Assembly (NCBI RefSeq): GCF_002847305.1
Contig: NZ_CP025408.1
Span: 2,625,001 to 2,689,000 of the forward strand
Direction: 5' to 3'
Source of the DNA: Paracoccus tegillarcae
GTDB taxonomy: Bacteria; Pseudomonadota; Alphaproteobacteria; Rhodobacterales; Rhodobacteraceae
Length of the DNA stretch: 64,000 nucleotides
Part shown: in pieces, positions 32,806-40,925 of the stretch
How the letters are laid out: the number at the start of each line of letters is the position of its first letter
Numbering within the stretch: the stretch's first letter is position 1
Notes under the pieces: model-generated
The model's input: only the letters and a program-made list of their open reading frames with translations
What the model was told of the DNA's origin: nothing
Databases searched by the model: none
Position numbers and translations under genes: made by a program

Positions 32806-34014
32806 ATGCGGCTGAAAGCCAAAGACGCCCCCGATCTGAACCGGTTCAACTGGGAGGATCCCTTCTCGCTTGAAACCCAACTTACCGAAGAAGAGCGCAT
32901 GTTGCGCAATGCGGCCAAGGCTTATGCGCAGAATAAGCTGCAACCGCGCGTCATTGCTGCTTACCGCGATGAGCAAACCGATGTGGAGATCTTCCGCGAG
33001 ATGGGTGAGATGGGTTTGCTCGGTGTCACGATCCCCGAGGAATACGGTGGTGTCGGCGCATCCTATGTGGCGTACGGCCTTGTCGCGCGTGAGGTGGAGC
33101 GGGTCGACAGCGGGTATCGGTCGTTAATGTCAGTGCAAAGCTCGCTCGTGATGTATCCGATTTACGCCTACGGGTCCGAGGAGCAGCGCAAGAAATACCT
33201 GCCCAAGCTGGCAACCGGCGAGTGGATCGGCTGCTTTGGCTTGACGGAGCCTGATGCAGGCAGTGACCCGTCCGGCATGAAAACCGTCGCGAAGAAAACC
33301 GCGAATGGCTACGCGATTTCCGGCGCGAAGATGTGGATTTCCAACAGCCCGATTGCCGATGTGTTCATCGTCTGGGCCAAATCCGAGGCCCATGGCGGCA
33401 AGATTCGCTGCTTTGTGCTGGAAAAAGGTATGAAAGGCCTGTCCGTTCCAAAAGTAGGCGGCAAACTTTCCCTGCGCGCAAGCATCACTGGCGAGATCGT
33501 GATGGAAGGTGTGGAAGTTGGCGAGGATGCGCTGCTGCCCAACGTTGAGGGCCTGAAAGGCCCCTTCGGATGTCTTAACCGTGCGCGCTACGGGATCAGC
33601 TGGGGTGTGATGGGGGCGGCCGAATTCTGCATGGAGGCGGCACGGCAGTATGGCCTTGACCGCAAGCAGTTCGGCAAGCCGCTGGCGCAATCCCAGTTGC
33701 AACAGCTCAAGCTGGCCAACATGCTGACGGAAATCAGCCTAGGGCTGCAAGCCAGCCTGCGCGTCGGCCGCCTTTTGGATGAGGCCGAGGCCGCGCCGGA
33801 AATGATTTCGGTGATCAAGCGCAACAACTGTGGCAAGGCGCTCGACATCGCACGGATGTCGCGGGACATGCACGGCGGCAACGGGATTTCCGAAGAATTC
33901 CAGATCATGCGCCACATGGTGAACCTTGAAACGGTGAACACCTATGAAGGCACCCATGACATTCACGCGCTGATCATCGGGCGCGCGATCACCGGTTTAC
34001 AGGCGTTTTTCTAG
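32806..34014 (+). CDS. gcdH: Glutaryl-CoA dehydrogenase
   Basis: 402 residues of the acyl-CoA dehydrogenase family. It oxidises and decarboxylates glutaryl-CoA to crotonyl-CoA, passing electrons to ETF; it lies on the lysine, tryptophan and glutarate routes. Typical segments are [38 protein letters not shown] and the C-terminal [20 protein letters not shown], whose glutamate is the catalytic base. The [11 protein letters not shown] form is characteristic of glutaryl-CoA rather than short-chain dehydrogenases. First gene of a four-gene operon. Confidence 0.93.
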   Translation: MRLKAKDAPDLNRFNWEDPFSLETQLTEEERMLRNAAKAYAQNKLQPRVIAAYRDEQTDVEIFREMGEMGLLGVTIPEEYGGVGASYVAYGLVAREVERVDSGYRSLMSVQSSLVMYPIYAYGSEEQRKKYLPKLATGEWIGCFGLTEPDAGSDPSGMKTVAKKTANGYAISGAKMWISNSPIADVFIVWAKSEAHGGKIRCFVLEKGMKGLSVPKVGGKLSLRASITGEIVMEGVEVGEDALLPNVEGLKGPFGCLNRARYGISWGVMGAAEFCMEAARQYGLDRKQFGKPLAQSQLQQLKLANMLTEISLGLQASLRVGRLLDEAEAAPEMISVIKRNNCGKALDIARMSRDMHGGNGISEEFQIMRHMVNLETVNTYEGTHDIHALIIGRAITGLQAFF

Positions 34015-34083
34015 GCCTGCGACACCAGGCAGCGGCGGGCGTTTGTCCGCCTTGTCAATACCGCTTTGCCCGCGAAAGGTCGT

Positions 34084-35199
34084 ATGATGACGAGAGCTGC
34101 GCTTATTCTCACGATCAATCCGGGCACAACCACAACCCGGTTTGGGTTGTTTGCGCCTGATGCCGGGGCTGTAACCCCTGTCACCGAGGCGACCATCGAG
34201 CATGATGAGAAGGCCATGGCCAGTTTCGCCGAGATTGCGGATCAGCTTGAGTTTCGCGCGCAGGCGATTGCCGAATTTCTGAGCACTATTCCCGGCGGTG
34301 TCACCCTGGGCGCCGTGGCCGGGCGCGGCGGTATGCTGAGCCCGGTGCCAGCCGGTGTGATCGCGGTGAACGATGCGCTGGTGGCGTTCGCCCTGCACAC
34401 GCCGGTGTATCGGCATGCCTCCAACCTGGGCGCGCCGCTTGCGCAGGCTATCGCCCGACAGCACGGCATTCCTGCCTTCATCGTGGACCCTGTGTCGGTT
34501 GACGAACTGCCAGATGTGGCACGCGTTTCCGGCTTTCCGGAACTGCCGCGCTTTTCCTTCGTCCATGCTCTGAATATTCGTGCCTGCGGGCGGCGGCTTG
34601 CGGACGGGTTGGGCAAACCTTTTGAGGGGCTGAACGCGGTTGTGGCGCATATGGGCGCGGGCGTGTCCATTGCGGCGATTAAAAACGGGCGGATCGTTGA
34701 AAGCTCCAACCGGATGGAGAATTCGCCGTTCTCGCCAGAACGGGCGGGTGGCCTGCCGATCATGCCGCTGATCGAGCTGTGCTATTCAGGCAAATACACC
34801 CATGCCGAGTTGACCAGAAAGCTTTACGGGCAGGGCGGTGTCTTTGCCTATCTGGGCACGAAAGATATGCGGCAGGTCGAGGCAAGGATAGCGGGTGGTG
34901 ACGCGCAGGCCGCCCTCGTCTGGGAGGCGATGATCTATCAATTCCGCAAGGCAATCGGGGCGATGGCGGCGGTGCTGGACTTTCAATCGGACGGGATCAT
35001 CCTGACCGGCGGCATGGCGCATTCGCCCTGCGTGGTGGAGGCGCTGACCGCCGGTTGCCGCGCGCTTGCCCCCGTGCATGTCTATCCGGGCAGCCACGAA
35101 AGCGAGGCGCTGGCCGCCGGTGCCGCCCGCGTGATGGCCGGGGTCGAAACCGCCCTGAACTGGCCGGTTGTGCCGGGCGGAGAGCGCATCGCATGTTGA
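34084..35199 (+). CDS. buk: Butyrate kinase-type acyl kinase
   Basis: 371 residues of the acetokinase family, butyrate kinase branch: the N-terminal ILTINPGTTTTRFGLF phosphate loop, then GRGGMLSPVPAGVIAVND, VVAHMGAGVSIAAIKNGRIV and GIILTGGMAHSPCVVEAL. It would interconvert an acyl phosphate and ADP with the acid and ATP. Butyrate kinases are unusual in aerobic alphaproteobacteria. Gene order with ptb and an acyl-CoA dehydrogenase suggests short-chain acyl-CoA metabolism, in either direction. GAAAGG precedes the ATG at 34084, and the stop overlaps ptb by 7 nt. Confidence 0.88.
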   Translation: MMTRAALILTINPGTTTTRFGLFAPDAGAVTPVTEATIEHDEKAMASFAEIADQLEFRAQAIAEFLSTIPGGVTLGAVAGRGGMLSPVPAGVIAVNDALVAFALHTPVYRHASNLGAPLAQAIARQHGIPAFIVDPVSVDELPDVARVSGFPELPRFSFVHALNIRACGRRLADGLGKPFEGLNAVVAHMGAGVSIAAIKNGRIVESSNRMENSPFSPERAGGLPIMPLIELCYSGKYTHAELTRKLYGQGGVFAYLGTKDMRQVEARIAGGDAQAALVWEAMIYQFRKAIGAMAAVLDFQSDGIILTGGMAHSPCVVEALTAGCRALAPVHVYPGSHESEALAAGAARVMAGVETALNWPVVPGGERIAC

Positions 35200-36119
35200 T
35201 CAAGAGCTTTGCCGCGCTTGAGAGCGCTATGTCCGAGCGCGCGCCTTTGCGGGTTGTGGTCGCAGGGGCCGGTGACAGCCGCGTTCTGGATGCGCTGGCG
35301 GCGGCTGCACAGGATAACCTGATCGGCGCGGCGATCCTTGTGGGCGACGGCGTCGAGATAAAGCGCCTTCTTCCCGGATCACTCACAGACATTGCGGATA
35401 TCATCAACGCGCCAGAGGCGGACGCATGTGCGGTCATGGCCGTGGCGGTCGTGCGACAGGGCCGCGCCGATGTGCTCGTGAAGGGCAGTGTGAACAGCGC
35501 CGCCTACCTGCGCGCCGTTGTGAACAAGGAAACCGGCCTGCGTAAATCCGGCCCCTTGTCGAACCTCACGCTGGCCGAAATGCCATCGCTGGACCGGCTG
35601 ATTGGCGCGACGGACAATGGCATCATCCTGGCCCCGACACTTGAGCAAAAGCGCGCGATCCTGCGCAATACCCAGGCCCTGTTTCTGGGCCTCGGTATCA
35701 GCCATCCCCGCGTCGCCGCGATTGCCGCCTCCGAGAAAGTCTCGGAGCGGCAGCCCGCCACCACAGATGCCGCCGCCCTGAGTGCAGAGGCGCGCCAGGG
35801 TGATTTCGGGACGATGTCCATCGAGGGGCCTTTCGGCTATGACGTCGCCCTGTCAAAGGCCGCCGCCGAGGCCAAGGGGATCACCGACAGCGCGGTTGCG
35901 GGCCGCGCTGACCTGATCCTGTTTCCCAACATCGAGGCCGGCAATGCGACCGTAAAGGCGTGGAAACTGCATGGGCAGGCCCGCACCGCGAGCGTGGTGT
36001 TGGGCGCATCCGTGCCGGTGTTGCTGAACTCACGCTCCGATGCTGTGGAACAGCGCAGGCTGGGTCTGGTGCTTGCACAGGCCATCATTGCAGGATTGGC
36101 GCTTCAAGATGGAGATTGA
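35193..36119 (+). CDS. ptb: Phosphate butyryltransferase-type enzyme
   Basis: 308 residues of the phosphate acetyl/butyryltransferase family. It transfers acyl groups between CoA and phosphate, pairing with the kinase upstream to link butyryl-CoA or a similar thioester to ATP. Seen are ADVLVKGSVNSAAYLRAVVN, GDFGTMSIEGPFGYDVALSK and the C-terminal ADLILFPNIEAGNATVKAW with VLLNSRSDAVEQRR. The ATG at 35193 sits within the buk end. A longer upstream reading is rejected because it lies wholly in the buk gene. The stop overlaps the hbd fragment. Confidence 0.88.
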   Translation: MLIKSFAALESAMSERAPLRVVVAGAGDSRVLDALAAAAQDNLIGAAILVGDGVEIKRLLPGSLTDIADIINAPEADACAVMAVAVVRQGRADVLVKGSVNSAAYLRAVVNKETGLRKSGPLSNLTLAEMPSLDRLIGATDNGIILAPTLEQKRAILRNTQALFLGLGISHPRVAAIAASEKVSERQPATTDAAALSAEARQGDFGTMSIEGPFGYDVALSKAAAEAKGITDSAVAGRADLILFPNIEAGNATVKAWKLHGQARTASVVLGASVPVLLNSRSDAVEQRRLGLVLAQAIIAGLALQDGD

Positions 36120-36406
36120 AACGGTTGGCGGCATCGGCGCGGGTCAAATGGGAAACGGGATTGCGCAGGCCGGTTTTGATGTATTGCTCAACGATGTGAG
36201 CCAGGACCACCTCGACGATGCCGAGGCGCGCATCACCAAAAACCTCGACTGCTTGTTTGCCAAGGGCAAGCTGGATGGGGATGAGAAGGAGCGTACGCTA
36301 AGCCGTATCCAGACCACGCTGGAGCTTTCCGCCCTCGGCCCGATGGATCTGGTTATCGAGGCGGCGTCAGAATGCGAAAGCATCAAGAACACTATATTTG
36401 CGGACC
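36109..36406 (+). pseudogene. 3-hydroxybutyryl-CoA dehydrogenase, N-terminal fragment
   Basis: About 99 codons: METETVGG-type start, here MEIETVGGIGAGQMGNGIAQ, the NAD-binding loop of 3-hydroxyacyl-CoA dehydrogenases, continuing to MDLVIEAASECESIKNTIFA before the IS5 end. The substrate domain (about 190 residues) is missing and no continuation is found after the element. The fourth gene of the gcdH operon, overlapping ptb by 11 nt, is therefore lost. Confidence 0.85.
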
Positions 36407-37459
36407 GGCGTTGTTGCAAAACTCGGGCCACGAAGGATTCACTTCGCGAATCCATGCGGTTAGACGGGGTGGATGAGTGAGCCACCACCCGCCCGATATC
36501 GCACCACGAACTGGTCCAGCTACAACGCATCACTCAGGAAGCGTGGTTCGCTGCTGATCTGGGTCGATAAGGATATGACTTGGCTCGCGCCGCGCGACGG
36601 AAGGCCTCGTCGGCCCCCGGTTTTTTCCGATGCTGCGATCCAGTTTTGTCTCTCGATCAAAGTGCTGTTCAAGCTGCTTTTGCGCCAGACCGCCGGTATG
36701 GTTGCCAGCCTGCTGCGGATGGTGGGCATAGACTGGCCGGTGCCCGATTTCTCCACTCTGTGTCGTCGGCAGAGGACACTGGCAGTTCAGATGCCGTATC
36801 GCTGTGCTGGTGGGCCGCTCAACCTGCTCGTAGACAGCACCGGCATCAAATTCCTCGGCGACGGTGAATGGCAGGCCCGCAAGCATGGTGTTCAAGGGCG
36901 GCGTCAATGGCGCAAGGTACATCTGGCGATGAACACCGCCACGTCCGACATCCGCGCCATCGAGTTTACCCCCAGCCGCGATGGCGATAGTCCGGTGCTT
37001 CCGGACCTGCTTGGTCAGATCTCCGAAGACGAGGAGATCGGCACCGTGACCTCCGACGGCGCCTACGACACGCGCCGTTGCCACAAGGCTATCATCGAGT
37101 GGCAGGCTATCCCGATCATTCCGATCCGCAGGAACGGACGCCTCTGGAAAGACGACTGTCCGGCAGCCCGCGCGCGCAACGAAACCCTGCGCGCAACACG
37201 ATACTATGGGAAGGCGTTTTGGAAACGCTGGACGGGATACCATGCGCGAAGCCGCGTCGAGGCGAAGATGCGCTGTCTCAAGGCCTTCGGAGAACGCATC
37301 GCCGCAAGAGACCCCGACCGACAGACGGCCGAAATCCAAATCCGCATCGCCCTCATCAACCGCTTCAATGCACTCGGCACCGCCGAAAACGAACGCGTGG
37401 CATAGCCCCAGCGGGGAAAGGGGCAGTCATGCCTCAAGCGGGAATTGCGCAACAACGCC
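36407..37459 (+). mobile_element. IS5-family insertion sequence, 1053 bp
   Basis: Ends carry the inverted repeat GGCGTTGTTGC/GCAACAACGCC. Symmetry extends three bases outward on each side (ACC and GGT; 14 bp in all, 36404-36417 with 37449-37462), so the exact ends are uncertain. No direct target duplication is seen, and hbd does not resume on the right, which points to a deletion next to the element. Confidence 0.82.
36473..37405 (+). CDS. IS5-family transposase
   Basis: 310 residues, full length. The DDE core shows NLLVDSTGIKFLGDGEW (first Asp), GTVTSDGAYDTRRCH (second Asp) and YHARSRVEAKMRCLKAFG (Glu), with the R/K-rich C-terminus usual for the IS5 group. The frame is intact, so the element may still be active. 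Confidence 0.92.
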   Translation: MSEPPPARYRTTNWSSYNASLRKRGSLLIWVDKDMTWLAPRDGRPRRPPVFSDAAIQFCLSIKVLFKLLLRQTAGMVASLLRMVGIDWPVPDFSTLCRRQRTLAVQMPYRCAGGPLNLLVDSTGIKFLGDGEWQARKHGVQGRRQWRKVHLAMNTATSDIRAIEFTPSRDGDSPVLPDLLGQISEDEEIGTVTSDGAYDTRRCHKAIIEWQAIPIIPIRRNGRLWKDDCPAARARNETLRATRYYGKAFWKRWTGYHARSRVEAKMRCLKAFGERIAARDPDRQTAEIQIRIALINRFNALGTAENERVA

Positions 37460-37510
37460 GGTTTTGATGTTGCGTCATGTCGACCTCTTGATCTGATGGA
37501 GGCCACGCCC

Positions 37511-38806
37511 TCAGGCGTGAACCTTGTCGATTGCGGCTTCAATCGAGGCCTCAAGTTTGTCCAATGCCTCATCCACCTGGTTTGACGGCGTGGTCAGAGG
37601 CGGTAGAATACGCACCACGTTGCCCCGCGTGCCGCAGGGCAAGATGATCAGGCCGCGGTCTTCGGCTTGTGCGACAATCTCGTGGGTCAGCGCGACATCC
37701 GGCTCGCGGGTCTGACGGCTTGTGACCAACTCGAATGCGACCATGGCCCCAAGGCCGCGCACATCACCAATGGCTTCCATGCCTTGACGGCTGGCGATGG
37801 CCTTCAACCGTGCGGTGATCGCTTCGCCGATTTCGGCGGCCCGCACACACAGGTTCTCTTCCTCGATGATATCCAGCATCGCGTTTGCCGCCGCAACCGC
37901 CAGCGGGTTGCCCGCATAGGTGCCGCCGATGCCGCCGACAGGGGCTGCGTCAATCACTTCGGCACGGCCCGTGACAGCCGAAAGCGGGAAGCCACCGGCC
38001 AGCCCCTTGGCCATGGTGACAAGGTCCGCCGCCACGCCCGGATGTTCAAAACCAAACATCTTGCCCGTGCGCGCCATACCGGCCTGGACCTCATCGGCGA
38101 TCAGGATGATGCCATGCTCATCGGCAATTTCGCGCAAGCGGCGCAGGAAGTCGAAATCCGCGACGTTGAAGCCGCCCTCGCCCTGAACAGGCTCCACGAT
38201 GATGGCCGCGATACGCTCGGGATCGAGGCTCGATTTGAACACCATATCCAGGTTCGACAGGCTCATCTCGGGAGTCACACCGTGATAGGCGTTTGGAAAA
38301 GCGACATGATAGATTTCGGCCGGCATTGCCCCAAAGGCTTTCTTGTAGCCCGCAACCTTGCCGCCGAGGGCCATGCCCAGCAGGGTCCGGCCATGGTAGC
38401 CGCCCGAAAACGCAATCACGCCGGACCGACCGGTGAAGGCACGCGCCATCTTGATCGCGTTTTCCACAGCCTCTACGCCAGTTGTGGCCAGCATCGTTTT
38501 CTTGGGAAAGTCGCCCAATGTGAGATCATTCAGGCGCTCCGCCAGCCGTATGTAGCTCTCGTAGGGGGCGACGTGAAAGCAGGTATGTGTGAAAGCTTCG
38601 GCTTGTTTGGCGACAGCCGCCATCAGCTTGGGGTGGCGGTGACCTGCATTGTTCACCGCAATGCCAGCGGCAAAGTCGATGTAGCGTTTTCCATCGGCAT
38701 CCCACAGCTCGGCATTTTCGGCATGGGTCACATAGATGCCACGCGTCGAGACGCCTTTTGCGACAGCGTTGTCGCGACGGATCTTCAGTTCAGCAGAATT
38801 TTCCAT
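37511..38806 (-). CDS. Omega-aminotransferase, 4-aminobutyrate/5-aminovalerate type
   Basis: 431 residues, class III PLP aminotransferase of the GabT/DavT/PuuE group. It moves the terminal amino group of GABA or 5-aminovalerate to 2-oxoglutarate. Seen are VNNAGHRHPKLMAAVAKQAE, SGGYHGRTLLGMALGGK, LIADEVQAGMARTGKMFGFE and the PLP lysine in TMAKGLAGGFPLSAV. The chosen ATG has AAGGAGA upstream; an earlier in-frame ATG lies inside the operator region. Neighbouring gcdH makes 5-aminovalerate plausible, the PuuR-like regulator next door makes GABA/polyamine plausible. Divergent from that regulator. Confidence 0.88.
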   Translation of the reverse strand: MENSAELKIRRDNAVAKGVSTRGIYVTHAENAELWDADGKRYIDFAAGIAVNNAGHRHPKLMAAVAKQAEAFTHTCFHVAPYESYIRLAERLNDLTLGDFPKKTMLATTGVEAVENAIKMARAFTGRSGVIAFSGGYHGRTLLGMALGGKVAGYKKAFGAMPAEIYHVAFPNAYHGVTPEMSLSNLDMVFKSSLDPERIAAIIVEPVQGEGGFNVADFDFLRRLREIADEHGIILIADEVQAGMARTGKMFGFEHPGVAADLVTMAKGLAGGFPLSAVTGRAEVIDAAPVGGIGGTYAGNPLAVAAANAMLDIIEEENLCVRAAEIGEAITARLKAIASRQGMEAIGDVRGLGAMVAFELVTSRQTREPDVALTHEIVAQAEDRGLIILPCGTRGNVVRILPPLTTPSNQVDEALDKLEASIEAAIDKVHA

Positions 38807-38841
38807 GACAGGTCTCCTTGAGTTATCTCGACCTGTACGCA

Positions 38842-38882
38842 TGCTCAATATATTGAGCAAGAAATTTCTTTCTAATTGAGCA
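38842..38882. promoter_or_regulatory. Palindromic operator between gabT-type gene and XRE-cupin regulator
   Basis: A perfect 18-bp palindrome TGCTCAATATATTGAGCA (38842-38859), an adjoining 12-bp palindrome AAGAAATTTCTT (38859-38870) and a further half-site ATTGAGCA (38875-38882) lie in the 116-nt gap between the two divergent genes. This layout suits a dimeric HTH regulator binding and controlling both promoters; the obvious candidate is the XRE-cupin protein. Not experimentally known to me. Confidence 0.6.
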
Positions 38883-38922
38883 ATCTTGTGCTGCCGGGTT
38901 ATATGTCAGGCCGGAGGGTGGC

Positions 38923-39498
38923 ATGCTTGAATTTGACGTTGGCGCAAGGCTCAAGGAGCTTAGAGTTCAGAACGGGCTTTCGCAAAGACAGCTCGCGGAA
39001 TCGGCTGGCGTACCACACGGTCAGGTTTCGATGATCGAGACAAACAAATCTAGTCCGTCTGTCTCATCTTTGCGCAAGATACTGGGCGGATTGTCTATTG
39101 GAATGACCGAATTTTTTGAGCCTGAAGCTCAGGAAGAAGAACGGCCCTTCTTTACCCCCTCGGATCTGCGCGACCTCACCTCTCGACTGTATTCGGAGCA
39201 ATGCCCCGAGGGGAAGATCACGTTAAAGCAGGTTGGCAATGCCAGATTGCACAACCTTCAGATCCTGCACGAGACCTACGAGCCCGGCGCGGACACCGGC
39301 GAAGACATGCTGGAGCACCCGTCAAATGAGGGAGGCATTGTCGTGTCGGGCGAAATTGAAGTCACTGTCAAAGGCAGTGTCAGTGTTCTCAAAGCCGGTG
39401 ATTCCTATCTCTTCAACTCGCGCGAACCCCATCGCTTTCGCAACATCAGCGACCGCCCGGCCACCGTCATCTCTGCGTGCACGCCACCTTATCTTTAG
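38923..39498 (+). CDS. XRE-family regulator with C-terminal cupin domain
   Basis: 191 residues. The N-terminal HTH_XRE is LKELRVQNGLSQRQLAESAG then VPHGQVSMIETNKSSPS. The C-terminal cupin is visible from YEPGADTGEDMLEHPSNEGG to NSREPHRFRNISDRPATVIS. This PuuR-like architecture commonly represses polyamine, GABA or amino-acid catabolic genes, with the cupin sensing a small ligand. It is divergent from the aminotransferase across a palindromic site and so probably regulates it and itself. Confidence 0.9.
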   Translation: MLEFDVGARLKELRVQNGLSQRQLAESAGVPHGQVSMIETNKSSPSVSSLRKILGGLSIGMTEFFEPEAQEEERPFFTPSDLRDLTSRLYSEQCPEGKITLKQVGNARLHNLQILHETYEPGADTGEDMLEHPSNEGGIVVSGEIEVTVKGSVSVLKAGDSYLFNSREPHRFRNISDRPATVISACTPPYL

Positions 39499-39875
39499 AG
39501 GTTGGTCACTGTCTGCGTGAGCACGCGTCCGGCCGGGCTTTCCGGGAGCAGAAAAGTGTATCTACGCTCATGATTCTCGGCGGTTTCGTATAAGACTTGG
39601 CACAATCGCGTGCTCTACATGGCCGCGCGAGTATCGTTCTGAAACGTCTCACACGGATAGCAACGAGAACAAACGGAAAGAATATGACGTTAGGGCACTA
39701 TTTTTAGTTGTTCACTCGAAAGCTGTTTCCCAGCCCGCCCCCGCCGCTTCTGTCCGAGCGGGTGTGTGCACAAGATTTTGTGCGTTTTTTTCCAAAGTGA
39801 CACGCGAGGACCATGATAACGTCGCCGAAACACAAATCCTGTTTGGGGGGACCAGTTCGTGGGAGAGGGTACGGC
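39499..39875. other. 377-nt intergenic region before the AraC gene
   Basis: No gene recognised. The stretch is more AT-rich than its flanks and contains one intrinsic-terminator-like hairpin (39768-39791) close to the araC start. It presumably holds the araC promoter; no convincing boxes stand out by eye. Confidence 0.4.
39768..39791 (+). terminator. Hairpin with T7 run upstream of the AraC gene
   Basis: GCACAA GATT TTGTGC followed by G and seven T. It has the form of an intrinsic terminator and lies 270 nt after the XRE-cupin gene and 85 nt before the AraC start. It could end upstream transcription or act as a leader attenuator. Confidence 0.55.
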
Positions 39876-40838
39876 ATGACGTCTGATGCAAAAGCTAAAA
39901 AAGCGCTGATGACTGCTGCGCAATGGCAGGCTTCTGTGTCCGACACTTTCTTTCCTCTTGAGACGCTGATGTCTGACGAAGAGTCCTTTGCGGGTGACCT
40001 GGCGACATGGAGTCTTGGCGCCATCGGTCTGTCACAAATGCGGTGCGACGGGATTCTGTACAAACGGCACAAGCGCCATTTTCTCAATGAAGTTGACAGC
40101 AGCCTGCTGATCACCATCCCGCGTATGACCAAGGTTGGCTTTAGTCAGAACGCGCGGCAGGCAACGTGCTCACCCGGACAGTTTCTGGTCGAGCGAGGTG
40201 ATTTGCCCTATGAGTTCTGGCACAAAGACAAAAATGAGCTGCTGGTTCTGAAGGTCTCGTCCGAAAATGTGCGCGCGCGCATCGGCTCCACTGACCGGCT
40301 GGGGGCGCTCAGTTTTGACGGCACCGAAGGTGTTGCGAATTTCTTCCTCGATGTGGTGCAGACAACAGCGCAGCACGTGGATTTTCTGGACGAAGCGGCG
40401 CGCGTCGCTGCTGGGGCGCATATCCTTGACTTGCTATGTCTTGCCATCCGCAACGACGATCGCGTCCTCGACAGCAACAAGTCGTCCATTCGGGCGGCCC
40501 ACCTGCATCGCGCCGAACAATTCATCCGCAACAATCTGGGCGAGGAGGACCTGTGTTCCAGTCTGGTTGCGGAAGCTTGCAACCTATCGCAGCGCTATTT
40601 GCAGCAGCTGTTTTCGGATGCAGACAAAACGGTTTCCGGGTTCATTCGTGAAAAGCGGCTGATCAGGGCGCGCGAAGATCTGAGCGTCGGAAGCTCCACC
40701 ACGATTGCCGAAATTGCCCACCGCTGGGGCTTTTCGGATCAATCTCAATTCAACAAGGCATACCGCGCCCGTTTTGGCTGCACGCCAACGGACACCCGCA
40801 AGGCCGGGCAGCAGAAACAAGGGACTGCACGGCCCTAA
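39876..40838 (+). CDS. AraC-family regulator of the hyuAB-liv operon
   Basis: 320 residues. The N-terminal cupin-like AraC_binding_2 domain spans about residues 20-200 (DLATWSLGAIGLSQMRCDGI, CSPGQFLVERGDLPYEFWH). The C-terminal double HTH is CSSLVAEACNLSQRYLQQLF and TTIAEIAHRWGFSDQSQFNK, ending with YRARFGCTPTD. The chosen ATG follows GGGAGAGGG. It lies upstream of and co-directional with hyuA (87-nt gap), and so is the likely local activator. Confidence 0.9.
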   Translation: MTSDAKAKKALMTAAQWQASVSDTFFPLETLMSDEESFAGDLATWSLGAIGLSQMRCDGILYKRHKRHFLNEVDSSLLITIPRMTKVGFSQNARQATCSPGQFLVERGDLPYEFWHKDKNELLVLKVSSENVRARIGSTDRLGALSFDGTEGVANFFLDVVQTTAQHVDFLDEAARVAAGAHILDLLCLAIRNDDRVLDSNKSSIRAAHLHRAEQFIRNNLGEEDLCSSLVAEACNLSQRYLQQLFSDADKTVSGFIREKRLIRAREDLSVGSSTTIAEIAHRWGFSDQSQFNKAYRARFGCTPTDTRKAGQQKQGTARP

Positions 40839-40925
40839 ATACCTGAACAGTATCGAGAAACCTGAATTGGCGCAGCACGAGCTGGCGCCAGCCCGTTGCC
40901 CTATTGTCTTTTGAAGGATGACAGA

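Noticed and set aside
37449..37480. Continuation of the hbd gene to the right of the IS5 element
   Set aside because: The sequence GCCGGTTTTGATGT after the IS also occurs inside hbd near 36170, but the following bases differ and it lies at the wrong place in the gene; no 3-hydroxyacyl-CoA dehydrogenase sequence follows.
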